Positions 35,956-47,625 of a stretch of 64,000 nt of DNA are shown here, piece after piece. Each line of letters starts with the position of its first letter. Positions within the stretch are counted from its first letter, which is position 1. Source of the DNA: Penicillium oxalicum (lineage: Eukaryota > Ascomycota > Eurotiomycetes > Eurotiales > Aspergillaceae); the NCBI RefSeq assembly GCF_001723175.1, contig NC_064654.1, positions 186,001 to 250,000 of the forward strand, in the 5' to 3' direction. Position numbers and translations under genes: made by a program. Below the pieces are notes generated by a model that was given only the letters and a program-made list of their open reading frames with translations, ran no database searches and was not told where the DNA came from.

Positions 35956-37894
35956 TTAGACACTCCAGCCCGAGGAGCCAATAGCTTCAACTCTGATACC
36001 CAAAGCCTCCATCTTGGGAACATCGATCACACATCGTCCATCAAAGAGCCACTTGGGAGACTTCATGGAAGAGGAAATCTTCGCCCAGTCCACCTGCTTT
36101 TTGGGTGTATTATCGGCGTCGTTGGTGCCGATGTCACCATAGCCAGTGCCGGTCTGACAGTCCGGGCAATCAGCCGCACACCCGGGCTCTTCGTTGAATC
36201 GTAGCTTGGACAACTCCTTGTCGGGAAGTGCTGCCTGGACCGAGGAAATAGCCTTGGCCGCCGGACGACTGGCAGGAACGGGGAAGTTCATGAACTCGTC
36301 GAATTCCGTCACCAGCAGAATGGCGTTGGAATCAGCGCAGGCTGCATACGCATCCGAGTAGATCTTGACACAACCACCATCGTCACTCAGAAGAGGGGGA
36401 CCATACTTCTGCAACGCGCGGACTTCTTCCTCAATAACCATGGGGTTACAGCAGGGATCGAAAATGGCAATTTCCCGCGGGTTCTCATCCAAGAGAGTCT
36501 TGATGATCTCGAGCGCTGGGGCCTCACGTGTATCTGAGGTGTTCTTCTTGAAAGCGTATCCCAACACGCAAATCTTCTTGGTAACAAGGGTGCTGTTCAA
36601 GCGCTTGATCACGCGCGAAGCAAACCGGTCACGCTGATACTCGTTCATCTCCACGACCTGGCGCCAGTAGGCACCCACTTCGTACAGACCAAGAGATTCG
36701 GCAAGGTAGACCAAGCTAAGCACATCTTTCTTGAAGCACGAGCCACCGAAGCCGATACCAGCACGTAGGAATTTGGAGCCCAGACGGGTATCGGCGCCGA
36801 TGGCGCGAGAGACTTCATTTATCTCGGCACCGGTTGCCTCGCACAGGGCAGAAATGCTGTTGATGCTGCTCAATCGCTGTGCGAGCATAGAATTAGCAAC
36901 AAGTTTGGCCAGCTCGGACGACCACACGTTGGTCGTGATGATTCTGGACCGCTCGATCCACGACGCATACACCTCCGCGAGGGCCTGTGCAGCCGCCTGT
37001 CCTTCTGGAGTCGTAGCTGATCCGATGATGATGCGATCTGGGTGTATGAGATCTTGCACAGCAGTTCCTGCTGCCAAGAATTCGGGATTCGAGAGAATCT
37101 CAAATTGAGCACCGGGCCGTTGAATATGGATCTACCCACCAAGGAAGTTTCTCAAATTAGCAAAAGTCTTGTCAAGGATTGTGCAAACCCGTTGTCGCGG
37201 TGGCAAGAAAGAAAGCGCTCACCATTTCCTGAATCATTTGAGCTGTCTTGCAAGGAACAGTACTCTTCTCAACGATGATGGTTCCATCCCTTGCATGACG
37301 CACAACCTCGGCCGCCACGGCCTCAAAGCTTGTCATATCAGTCGCGCAACCTTTGCCGGTACCACGCATCTTAGTGGGCGTGTTGACCGCGATCAAAACA
37401 GCATCTGCTTCGCTGATGCAGCGAGAGACATCCACGGAGAAGAAGAGGTTGGGAGTTCGTGCCCCCTCCTCTACGTGAGCCGCCGTGGTGTCTCCAAGCC
37501 CATCGCGAGCAATTCGCACGACTTCCGCCAGGCCCGGTTCATAGATTGGAAGGTGTCGCGAGTTCCATCGCCGAATACGACGCTCATCACGATCAACTAC
37601 CGTCACCTTGATGGAAGGGTTCTTGAGTGCAAGGACCGCGGCCGTGGGACCACCAACGTATCCAGCGCCTACGCAGCAAATGCTGCGAATGGGCCTCGGA
37701 GAGGAACTGGGCTTGTCGCTGCTTTGGTAGTTTGCGTTGAGGATCTTGTTGCTTGGTGCACCCCCAAGCGTGTTCCTCTTTTCATCGAGGGAGGGACTGC
37801 ATGACGCACTGCGGTCCGGTGTCGTCAACACCGTCGAGGAAACATCTGGAGAATCATGCGTGTCGGGAATCGAAGTCGGCGGAATAGAGTGCAT
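35956..37894 (-). CDS. UDP-glucose 6-dehydrogenase
   Basis: Two exons, 37894-37223 and 37131-35956, flank a 91-bp intron and encode 615 residues. It oxidises UDP-glucose to UDP-glucuronate with two NAD+. A low-complexity N-terminus of about 70 residues precedes the Rossmann motif CVGAGYVGGPTAAV (about residues 74-87). Next come VDRDERRIRRWNS, IYEPGL, VNTPTK and EKSTVPCKTA. Exon 2 has LSNPEFLAAGTA, the catalytic loop GFGGSCFKKD with Cys at about residue 356, and GYAFKKNTSDTREAPAL in the UDP-binding domain. Compared with bacterial and animal enzymes it is longer. The extra length is the N-terminal tail and a Cys-rich insert near residues 525-550 (EPGCAADCPDCQTG) before the final SPKWLFDGRCVID motif. 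It is probably cytosolic and supplies UDP-glucuronate for glycans. Confidence 0.95.
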
Positions 37895-40800
37895 CGCTGA
37901 CTGAAGAGGAAGACAATGCGCCGACCTGGACAGGAGGAGGGAGGGAGGAAGAAAGAAAGCAGTACCAATGAGGATATCTAAGACGGCAATGGGGAATAAA
38001 CGCAGACCAAAACAAGATCACAAATGCGACCACTCTTCTGCTCCAGGGGGAAAGAAACGATTGTCTAATTTTCAACCGGGGAAATAGATAAGAGACTAGT
38101 TCTGGCCCCTCGATCTAAAAAGGCTCGGTGCGGAGGAGGGGAATGACGAGGGCTTGCGCTTTTCCAAGAAAATTGATTTTTTTTGGCGCTATCCATTTGG
38201 AAAAATATCGGACTTCGTATTCTAATCCCCAAAAAGAGCCAGCGCAAGTCCCCAATGCCGACTCGCCGCGCCCGTCCTCAGGAGTTCCAAGTTGTTGCGC
38301 CGGTGCCGGGTAAGACCGACCTCGATGTGTATTGGATATGTACTAGTGGATCACCGCGATGAGACTATCCAATGGCCATCCATGGTCTTTTGACACGGTA
38401 TTTCTGGAGAATCGGTTTGTTGACTGGTTCAATAGAAATTGAACCTTTCATGACCTAAAGTTCATTTGGTGGTCAATTGAGCTCATCTGATTTGCTCTGC
38501 TGAGAATGGTAGTAGTTCTGCAGATCCTCCAGCAAAGTGAAAGGAGTCGCTCAAATGTGAACAGGTACATATGTATGGAATCGTCGCTCATGGATACCGT
38601 AGGGCAGAATTACAGTGATACAAGAATACACTGTAATATCAACCAAACAGGCCTGTAATATAATTATACCGTAAACTGTCAAGAGCGAGAGGTAGAGTCT
38701 CCGTTAAGGTTATGAGCCGCTGTGTAAGTGCGCGTAGTGTACTAACTCGTGATTACAGATTACAGTCCAAGTATGGTTCTACTGGTTTTCTTGCTAGCGA
38801 TGATAGGGGATTTCTTAGAGGCTTCACTCTGAAATGGATCTCACTGATTAGTACTAACACGCGTAGTCATACGTATATAAGACAAGATTATGTATTGGCT
38901 GTCACGAACACAACCTTAGAATACAGCCTCAATAGGTGATAACGATAAGCCAAAAGTTTTATGAATAGGGGGCAGACTTCCGTGTCCAAGTCCGTGTCCT
39001 GTGTGATCAGGCGCGCCACTTATGCGCCAAGCCAGACGGCGTGCTAGAATTTTGGTTTTCAACCGGGGTTTCCAAGTCCGGGCCATCAAGCCACGAAGTC
39101 TATGACCCAATAAGCCACCATACTGATTTGCCGAGGTATCCACATACCACGGTAGCAAAAGCTAGACTTGACCAATAGCCACCTAGGGGGAGATTATGAG
39201 AGCGTAGCACAAAGACTCCAACTCTATAATAGGTAGTAAGGTACTGAGTCGTCGAGGGTGAGCCAGTTATGTCATGTGATGTACATCAAGGCATCAGATG
39301 GGCATATGTTGATTTCTAGTCCTAAAGAGTACGAGGACAGACTACAGGGTCAGGGACAAGAGGACTTACAAGATACACGCATCTGTGTATTTATTTTCGT
39401 ATGTTATGAGAATTCACCTTACCAACCGCCTGCCGGCCTGTTCAGAGTCTTTCTGCACGCAGGATTCATTCCAAGTAGAAACCGACTACATACTCGCTGG
39501 TATGAATTCATGTTTGGTGATATCAGGATCTACCTGATTTTAGAAATCTACTCCAAGGGACAGATGTGAGGCATAGTATGAAAATTGCGAATTGCAAAAT
39601 CCATCTGACCACGAAACCCGAATAAATGATCAAGGCTATTTGATAAAGTTTCTTTTTGAAAAGTCCAGTGATTGTCAGAACTCTAAGCCGCTCAGTCGAT
39701 CTAAACACGGCCCTGTGATTCCGCCAGCCAAGACAAACAAGTGGCAGAGGCCTCAGATGTTCTATTACTAGACAGTCGACTGCCTCTGGGGCGCCTTCAA
39801 TACTAAGAAAGAGGGTCAAAGTCGAACAGTCCTCGTGGGTAAGCGGCCTGTCAACCTAAAGTTGGAGGAAATACAAACTTTAATGCTATCATCACGTGGA
39901 ATAAAACTTGATACTACGTAGGTATGTACTGTAATTCTTGCATACCGGACGAGTCAATCAGTATCTAACACCATGCCACAAAATTACAGATAGTTATGTA
40001 TATATATGTATAACGTAAAATACCTATCGAGAACACTATTCGTTTTTACGGGTATCAGGCGTAGAATTGCAGTACATATATCATGGTAGCGTGCATGCCG
40101 CGCGAGGAGATAATCACAATCAAATTTATAAATAGCAAAAATGGAGATGGGGATGGGGGCAAGGATTTCTGAGGAGAGGGGGCCAAGATTTGCCCCTGAG
40201 CCAGCCTATGTGCCTGGAAGCTGGCTAGGTGGTGGAATAGGGCTGAATAGCGCCGATTGTGGTGAGCGCGCCGTCGGGCGGGCGGCCGTGCACTTCACCG
40301 TGCAGGCACCTCCTACAGGACTCAATGTGCATACGTAATATAACAAACATCCTGGTCAAAATCTCCAGTCCGTTATATGTGTATCTGGCTGGCTCTCAAG
40401 GTGGGTATAATTCTATAGAAAGAACTGAGACGACTCCAGTAGTATTATAGTAGATTTTCTCTGTGTGTACTTCAAGGTGTCATCTATCCATGTTTCGAGA
40501 TGCGTATCATGCGTGAGTGATGTTTGATTGCAAGACACACTTATTTAATCCATCAAGCCACCCTCAAACTTTAACAATTCTGCGAGATCATGATGACTGA
40601 AGGCTCCAAAGTACAGCCCGGGGAGAAGAAGGAATCGCGATAGAAATTGAGGGTCTCGGGCTGACTTGCCCGCTATAACGCTATCAAATCCAGCCATTTG
40701 ATCTACGTATTATGGCATTGCGGTGGAGGGTTGATAACATACAGCACGATCATGTACATGTTTTACTGTACGCGGTTTGCTTTTGCTTTGATGCATGATT

Positions 40801-42359
40801 TATTTATTGTACTACATATGTACACCGCTGATACATCATGCTGACCCTCTAATCCCCTAATCGAGTCAAAATCAAGTCTCGGACGCTCTCCGTCCCCTGA
40901 CTCTTACGGATCGGACCACGCCCAGGAAGGATCCACGGGACGAACTGCCCGCATCGCCTGTAAGGCTACTTCTGCCAAGACTTCATAAACCATCACAACC
41001 TGCCAGAACACGTGTTACAGTCTCAGGATCATTGCCAGGATACATATACCCACCTTGATCTCATATCTCAATCAAAAGGAGTACTGAGAATATACCAGTG
41101 AACCCAGAGAGATCCCAGGCAGATCAATAAGGCAGCCTCTCCTCCCTCCATCCTCCCCCTTCAAAGATCAGCATAAAGGCGTGCTGTTTTCCCTTTCCAT
41201 ATAGTTGGACATTTTTGACCGATACAAAATGTCGTTGATGGGCAAAATCGGGATCATGCGTAAATGGAACATAATTAATTCATAATTCTGTACCTTTCTT
41301 GGAATAATTCCTTTCTTTTTCTCACAAGGTTTACTCTTGCGGTCCGCTCGTTTGCCAGCCTGAATCCGGAGTGGGGTTCGCTTCGGTAGTCTCGGAGGAC
41401 GGAGGGAATCGGAGTTTGGAAAGACAAGGGTCCCTGAATGGAAATGGCGATACTACAGTAGGATTCGTAATCAAGAAAAAAGTCGATTGTCCCGGGATTG
41501 ATACTAGGTACTTCACACGACAAGTCATGAGTTTCTTCTACTGTATGTAACTATGGACTGCAGAGTGGACATAACCATGTATGTGTCCACCCGCACCATA
41601 TAGGTACTAATTTCTCTCCCCCCAAAGCCGCCTGTTTGTCTCTCCTAAGGCGACAGTGGGGTGATTCTTGGCAGATGGAGGCGAAAAGTCTGGGCGTGCA
41701 GGGCTGACCACCAGGCGGACCCCCCCCTTTTCTCTCGTATTGGACATGCGAGTGGAGATTTCTCATTCAATCTCAGAGGCCAACCCCCAAATGTCAAATG
41801 GAAATCTATACGTGTCACTTTGGGGGGGGGAGGCGGAAACAGGCACAAAGGTACAATGCACCTGAATGCCGTGAAAGGATCTAGCCACTTTGAGAGAAAA
41901 GTCAACTCGTGAGAGAGGATCGAGTGTCCACCCATATGTAATTAGAAGTATACTGTAAGCTCTTGAAAAGTGAAACTTTGCAAAGCCTCCACAGCCACGC
42001 AAGAAGTGTTTGTAATACAAGAGCTGTATCACTACATACCGTACGATGAGCCTCCTTGTTCTCTCCGTCTTAAATCCGTGCCAAGAGCCACCGGCGCCCA
42101 AATCAGTCCACTACTGAATGCTTCAGTGGATATCATCCACTTTCCATTATTGCTGCCAACGATGGATTACGGTAAAAGTCCCGAGCATGCGACCGTGTTT
42201 ATGTGACAATCATTGTAATTTTGAGGTCATCCAGATCAAGCTTAGGCTTGATCGGACAGGAGAGAAGACCAGGTCGATAAACCAGCCGGGGGCCATTCCA
42301 GGGTATAAATTAAGATGTGAAATTTTTAATTAGGTGAAAGAGAAGAAAGACAAGTCACC
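37895..42359. other. 4.5-kb gene-poor region
   Basis: After the UGDH promoter, which includes C/T- and G/A-rich leader sequence to about 38.3 kb, the sequence turns A/T-rich with many stop codons in all frames. Motifs such as CTACGTAGGTA recur. Only short frames exist (for example 39258-39569 +), with no domain. No transposon or RNA gene was recognised. Confidence 0.55.
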
Positions 42360-43719
42360 TTATTTAGCCGCTGCTCGCCGTTTCGAATCCAGCTCGACTT
42401 TGCTAAAGCATGCGCATCCCGCCAGCACCAAGAAGATGCCCAAACCGTTGAGCACGTTGATGGTAAAGTCGGCAAAGACAATGATCCCCAGCGCCAGCGT
42501 GATGGCCTGTTTCAGGTTTCCCGCCACGGTGATGGTGAGGGCACCAGCGATCTTGTTGGTCTGGAAGGATGCAATGTTCAACACAAAGGCGAGGAGTCCG
42601 TTGCCGACAATGAATGCGACAGTGACCAGGGTCCGGACGAGAGAGCCATCGGTATTGCGCTCGGACATGGCGTGTAAGAAGATTGGGATTTCCCCGGAGA
42701 TGATCGCAAAGAAGAGAGACTGCACGGCAGCCAGAGGGGCCATTCGGAAGAGGAGTTCCATGGAGGGCATGGACAGCGAGCCGGTCATGATACGATTAGT
42801 GGTGACCGTCTAGCGCTCAGTTAGTACAGGGAACCCATTTTTGGGACCCCTCGCCCCCACGACCAGCGCAATTGCAGCGAAGGATTCCGGGAGATTGTGG
42901 AGGGATTGAACTGATCTTACCTTGACTGCCGCAAGAATGACACCCAACAGAGAGACGAGGAGACCAATGACGGAGGCACGGTAATCACCAACCGTACACA
43001 TGCCCGCTCCGACCACGATGGGGATCAACGATAGATATGTGCCGGTCGCATAGGTCCGAGAGAACCACACTCGATAGATCAGAACGGTGAAGAGAGGAAC
43101 CATGTTGCGGATGATCTGAAAGAACGCGAGTGACACGAGGGAGCTATCAGAACATGGTCAGTACGTAGTTACGTCTCTCGGCCGCAGAAGGACACTCCAA
43201 AGGCATTCTGGGACGGCGCATACAGGGACAAGTTCGACATGGCGATGTTGGTGGTGAAGAGGACGGAGAAGAGCACGAGAATCAAATGTTCCCGGCGCCC
43301 GAGAGTGGACAGCTTAAAGTATCCCATCTGGAGCATGATGAAGGTGCCCAAGGCACTGAATGAGGTGTGTAGACATGTCAAGAGCCAGGGTGCTTTGAAC
43401 TAATCATGGTGAATACACCATCGAGTCAGCGCAAGCGATCCAGTCAAATTGCCTCGAGACGGTGGTCACTTACCGATCCCAGGACCAATTTGTTGTAGAT
43501 GGTCAGCGCCATGCTGAATCCAAAATAGCAGGTGACCCAGATGAATTTGGTGGCTGTGGGGGTCTGATATTCGACCGGCTCGTTGCTTGTCGCGGGCGGT
43601 TCGTCTTTGCGATTGGCCTCAAGGTCGTCGAGGTCATCGAGGTCGGTATTCGAGGCCGAGTCTTCGTTCCCGGAGAGCAGAGCCAGCTCTGCCTCCTCAC
43701 GTTCCTCGCTCTGTCGCAT
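42360..43719 (-). CDS. TPT/nucleotide-sugar transporter family membrane protein
   Basis: Four exons: 43719-43474, 43399-43224, 43143-42921 and 42809-42360, giving 364 residues. An acidic N-terminal tail of about 55 residues precedes roughly ten hydrophobic helices. Family motifs include FGFSMALTIYNKLVLG, the splice-made NLSLSLVSLAFFQIIRNMVP, and VKTVTTNRIMTGSL, where a Lys/Arg pair is typical of triose-phosphate/nucleotide-sugar translocators (DUF250/TPT). The exon 2 end at 43224 was chosen because the GTATGC donor makes the conserved NLSL-x-x-VSL-x-F motif. The protein should reside in Golgi or ER membrane and exchange a sugar nucleotide or phosphorylated substrate. The substrate is not predictable here. 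It is transcribed away from the glycosyltransferase gene 2.3 kb to the right. Confidence 0.9.
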
Positions 43720-45984
43720 AGTGATTGAATGTGTTGGGTCGGCAGACCTCGGTCAAAAAAAGGAGCGAACGAGAGCAAAAATAAATTAAAAACAATTGAA
43801 AAGGAGAGAGGAGAGGGCTAGGGAGCGAGTATCGGGAATATGGCGACGGCCGGACTCAGTTGGTGGTGGGATAGAAACGCAGACAACGATGGTCATCCAT
43901 GCAGCAGGCGGAGGGATTAGAGGGGGAAGTGACATGAAGAACATGGAAGATGACATGAGCTGTGGACCGACTTGAATAAGACGAACGAAGCGTCCATCTC
44001 ATCACCAGTTGGTCCAGTCCAGCCACAGTCCAACTGGCCCCCTCAGGCTGGGGTGTTGGGTCCGAAGGGCGAGTCAGCAAACTGGACCTCAGTTCTAGTA
44101 ACTCTACATCGAGGACCTGCCCACCGTCATCATTTGGGGCTCGAATGAACCCATCGCACTCATTTTTCCTTAATGATTCAGGGCCTTTTCCGAGCTCGTC
44201 AGCCCCAACACTGAACGGGACACCAGTCGTGACGATCGGAGCGGAGCCACGGTAGCGAGCGGGCCAGCGAGTGTCCACTCGCATCACTTCGCTCTTCCAC
44301 AGTATTCTTCCCTTTCATTATTTTTCGTTAGTACAGTACACAACAGGCTCTCGATCCGTAAGCATCTGAAACTTGATCTCGGTCCCTTGGCTGCAGAGCA
44401 GGAGGGCACCGACAGGCAGATCCCGCACGGTGCATATCAAGAAGCTCGTTTACAGTAAGGGTCACCAATTCGTGGTGAGGGGGTGGTTCTACGTACTATA
44501 AGGTAGAGAGCGTGTATACGTGATACACTGACAGTATGCTGCATGTGTAATGTATGCTCAGATTACAGCCCGTACTGTAGTGCTGCTACAGTGGATGATT
44601 ATGCAGACTTACCGAGAGGAAGGCTGATGTATGGATCCCGCTTTCATGCTATTGCTGTACGAACTACGAAGTACGGAAACGAGCGAAGAATCCGGACCGG
44701 ACTCCGAAGAGACTCGCCATGAAATGACATCCACTTCCCACGGATTTAGTATCCACCAGATCCACTCACATGGCCAGATTCGTGCAAAGGTGGAGAGGGT
44801 CGGATACTGAATACATCATACATACATGCTGCATCGACTGTATTGTAACTTAGATCAAGTTGAGATGTTTTGCATACCATATATACGGTCCATATCTATC
44901 ACTTTCTGTATATATGGAATATTGCTTCTTTCTTTTCGTATGTATGCCATCTTGGCCTCTTTTTAAGACTCACCTTTCACTTCTTCTGGCATGCTGAGTG
45001 GCCTCACGATGCTATTCCTGTCTTCTCTCCGATCAAGTACAATTATTCTTCCGGGACTGCCAAGCACAGGATCCAGTCAAGCACGCCATTCGATCCGCAC
45101 AATAATTGGATAGGAGATGGTCCCTCCACCCCCTTTCCTGGACGCACCTGGTAAACTCCATCGTACTGTCACCGGCGGTCCTGATCTTTACATGTCTTTT
45201 GACTTCCACCTGCCCGGCACGACCTGGCGTTCCCAACGCGCGGCAGGTCCTTGACTTCTTGACTAGAGGTGGGTTCAAATCCTGGATTAAATCCTCTATC
45301 GGTACTGGCGCAGTCCCTCTTGTGAATCAGTCCTACTGTGCCGACATGCTCAGGGGGTTCCAAGCTCAGGATCAAGCCTCCAGCGCACGCACCCTGGCAG
45401 CCACGCAAGCAGTCAGCCACCGCGGCGCTTCTAAGTTCTCACAGCGGCTTCAGCCGCCAACGAAAGACCGCACTTTGACCGGTTTCTGCTTTTATGCACA
45501 AAACAATTCAATCCGCAGATTCTGTACTGTACAGAATGTGTTTTTCCATTAATTAGGGACCTTGGTCCATCACTGTATTGAATACAGTGTATTCCATTAT
45601 TCATAGGGACCCACATCGTTTAGCGCACTGGGGACCCGCGCCTCTCTTATTCATGGAAAGCGCCTTTCCCTGATCTTATCGCCTGGATCGGCCTCGAATG
45701 ATCACCTCGTTGCTATCAAACGCGCCCAGTGCAAATCATTGACAGTTGGGACCTGATCAAACCCGCAACCTTGAATCTTCCACCCGGAACGGTCAACCGG
45801 GTCACCACTCGGATCCCCGACCAGCCGCGGGGTCCCTTGCAACCTTTCCATCACGGCTTCCTTTCCCTGGGAGGCTCCTGTGGGCGACACACACCAGTCC
45901 CTGTGATCAAAGGCGCAAGAAAAAGGAATCATTGGGAGTGTCGGCGGATCAAATATCAGCAGATCCTCCTCACAACACGAGACC
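43720..45984. other. divergent intergenic region
   Basis: About 2.3 kb separate the TPT transporter (-) and the glycosyltransferase (+). The first 0.6 kb next to the transporter is C/T-rich leader and promoter. The middle is A/T-rich. No gene or repeat was recognised. Confidence 0.55.
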
Positions 45985-47625
45985 ATGCAGTTGTCAAATT
46001 TGGCCAACCGCCTGAGTCGATGGCAATGGGTGGGCCTTGCCAGCATCTTCGTCATTGCCTTCATCACCGTCATTCAATATCCAACATCGCCACACATTAG
46101 AGATCCCGTCGCGGTATCAAATGATGCCGGGGAGAGTGCGGACGAAGCCGCATCTCCGTTATTCCCAGCTACGACACCGGTAGCTTCCCCAGTGGCCTCT
46201 CCGGTGGCCTCTCCGGTGGCTACCCCAGCAGTGCCCGAGACGGTGTCCAAATTTCACTTGTTGGCCCCGGCCAGCGGCTTCCACTTTCGACTATGTCGCT
46301 TACTGGCCTCGGCCATGGCCCTGGGATATCCAGTGCCCACCTTGAATGGCTGGATGAAAGAAGGGGAACTGGATGCCTCTAAAACCCATCTGGCCAAAGT
46401 GCGCACGGTCATGCAGTATTTGAATACGCTCCCAGCGTCATCCGACGATGATCTGGTGTTAATGGTCGATGGATATGATGTGGTTTTTCAGATCCCGGCC
46501 GACGTGCTCATCGAGCGCTATTTTGCCATCACCAAAGCGGCGAATGAACGGCTTGCGATGCGGTTCAAAGGCAAATTCGACAAGGAGGAAGATATGCCTC
46601 GACTGAGCATCCTCTTCGGCCCTGAAAAGGCCTGCTACCCACCCGAAAAGAACCGGGTGGGATGCTGGGCCATCCCCCAGAAGCTTGACATTCCTCTCGG
46701 CGCCTACGGACCCTTGGACGGACACTACGAGCACAACGTCCCCATTTGGTTGAACTCCGGCACCATCATGGGTCCCGCCAAGGACATGCGCGCCATGTTC
46801 GCAGCCACGTTGGATCTGATTGCCAAGCGGTACGATGTAAACGACGACTGGAGCGATTCGGATCAGCTGTACATGAGCGAGGTGTGGGGCATACAAGAAT
46901 ATGCTCGCACAATCGCGGAATATCAGGAATACCTCCACGGCGACATCGACCCCAACGTGATCTTCCCAACCGATTTTGTAAAGACTCTCCCAGATAACAG
47001 CCCGGGACAACGGACCGAATATTCCATCGGCGTGGACCACTGGTCGGAGCTTTTCCAGACACGCGCCGGATCGGACCACGTCCTGGACATGCTCACCTTC
47101 AACGAGCGGATCGACGGGGACAATACGACCACCTACGCAACCGTCCACAAAAACTCGGCCGGTCTTCCCAACTTCAGGCCTTTTCAGATCGGACTCCCTG
47201 CCAACCTGGCCGCCTCCATCACTCGGCTCCTCGACATGATCGAGCCCGTCGTCGGCATCGTCCCTCGGGTCACGGAGGTCCGTCTCGAGACGAATCTCGT
47301 CTCTAAAAAGATCTATGGCATGTTCCACTCGACCGGTGGTAAGAGCTACCTCGATAAGCTTTGGGATCAGTCGTGGTTCTACCCCTACTTGCGACCCTTG
47401 ATCGAGACCATGGTTCCCCGCGTTTCGGAGCAGCCGATCGGCGTCATCGAGGGCCGTACGTGGATCTCTTCGCACCAGCTTGCTGTGAACTCGTCCGAGG
47501 CTCAGGGAGTCAAGGATATGGGAGCCTGGGCTGACCTAGACGGCGGATGGCTCAGCTGGGACCATTTATGTGGGCAATTTGACAATGAGGTTTTCCACGG
47601 CTATACACCACCCATGGACGACTGA
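45985..47625 (+). CDS. type II membrane glycosyltransferase, PLOD/procollagen-galactosyltransferase-like
   Basis: This is a single exon of 546 residues. A short cytoplasmic N-terminus is followed by one hydrophobic anchor (WQWVGLASIFVIAFITVIQY, about residues 13-33), then a Pro/Ala/Thr stem with a PVAS repeat, then a lumenal catalytic domain. LVLMVDGYDVVFQIPADVLI contains the D-x-x-D metal/sugar-nucleotide motif. PIWLNSGTIMGPAKDM and DDWSDSDQLYMSEVW match the NSG and acidic-Gln motifs of the PLOD/procollagen-type glycosyltransferase fold. The architecture is that of a Golgi type II enzyme. Donor and acceptor are not readable. The gene is divergent from a TPT transporter and about 8 kb from UDP-glucose dehydrogenase, so UDP-hexose or UDP-glucuronate donors are worth considering. 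Confidence 0.82.
   Translation: MQLSNLANRLSRWQWVGLASIFVIAFITVIQYPTSPHIRDPVAVSNDAGESADEAASPLFPATTPVASPVASPVASPVATPAVPETVSKFHLLAPASGFHFRLCRLLASAMALGYPVPTLNGWMKEGELDASKTHLAKVRTVMQYLNTLPASSDDDLVLMVDGYDVVFQIPADVLIERYFAITKAANERLAMRFKGKFDKEEDMPRLSILFGPEKACYPPEKNRVGCWAIPQKLDIPLGAYGPLDGHYEHNVPIWLNSGTIMGPAKDMRAMFAATLDLIAKRYDVNDDWSDSDQLYMSEVWGIQEYARTIAEYQEYLHGDIDPNVIFPTDFVKTLPDNSPGQRTEYSIGVDHWSELFQTRAGSDHVLDMLTFNERIDGDNTTTYATVHKNSAGLPNFRPFQIGLPANLAASITRLLDMIEPVVGIVPRVTEVRLETNLVSKKIYGMFHSTGGKSYLDKLWDQSWFYPYLRPLIETMVPRVSEQPIGVIEGRTWISSHQLAVNSSEAQGVKDMGAWADLDGGWLSWDHLCGQFDNEVFHGYTPPMDD
46189..46224 (+). repeat. 12-nt tandem repeat in the glycosyltransferase stem
   Basis: Three near-identical 12-nt units (CCGGTGGCCTCT type) code for PVAS repeats in the stem region. 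Copy number may vary between strains. Confidence 0.75.

Noticed and set aside
45261..45300. tRNA T-arm-like GGTTCAAATCC
   Set aside because: The flanking bases do not form a T-stem, and no acceptor or anticodon arm is found around it.
46459..47475. 338-codon open frame antisense to the glycosyltransferase
   Set aside because: It is fully inside a supported coding exon and has no domain; a shadow of the sense codon bias.
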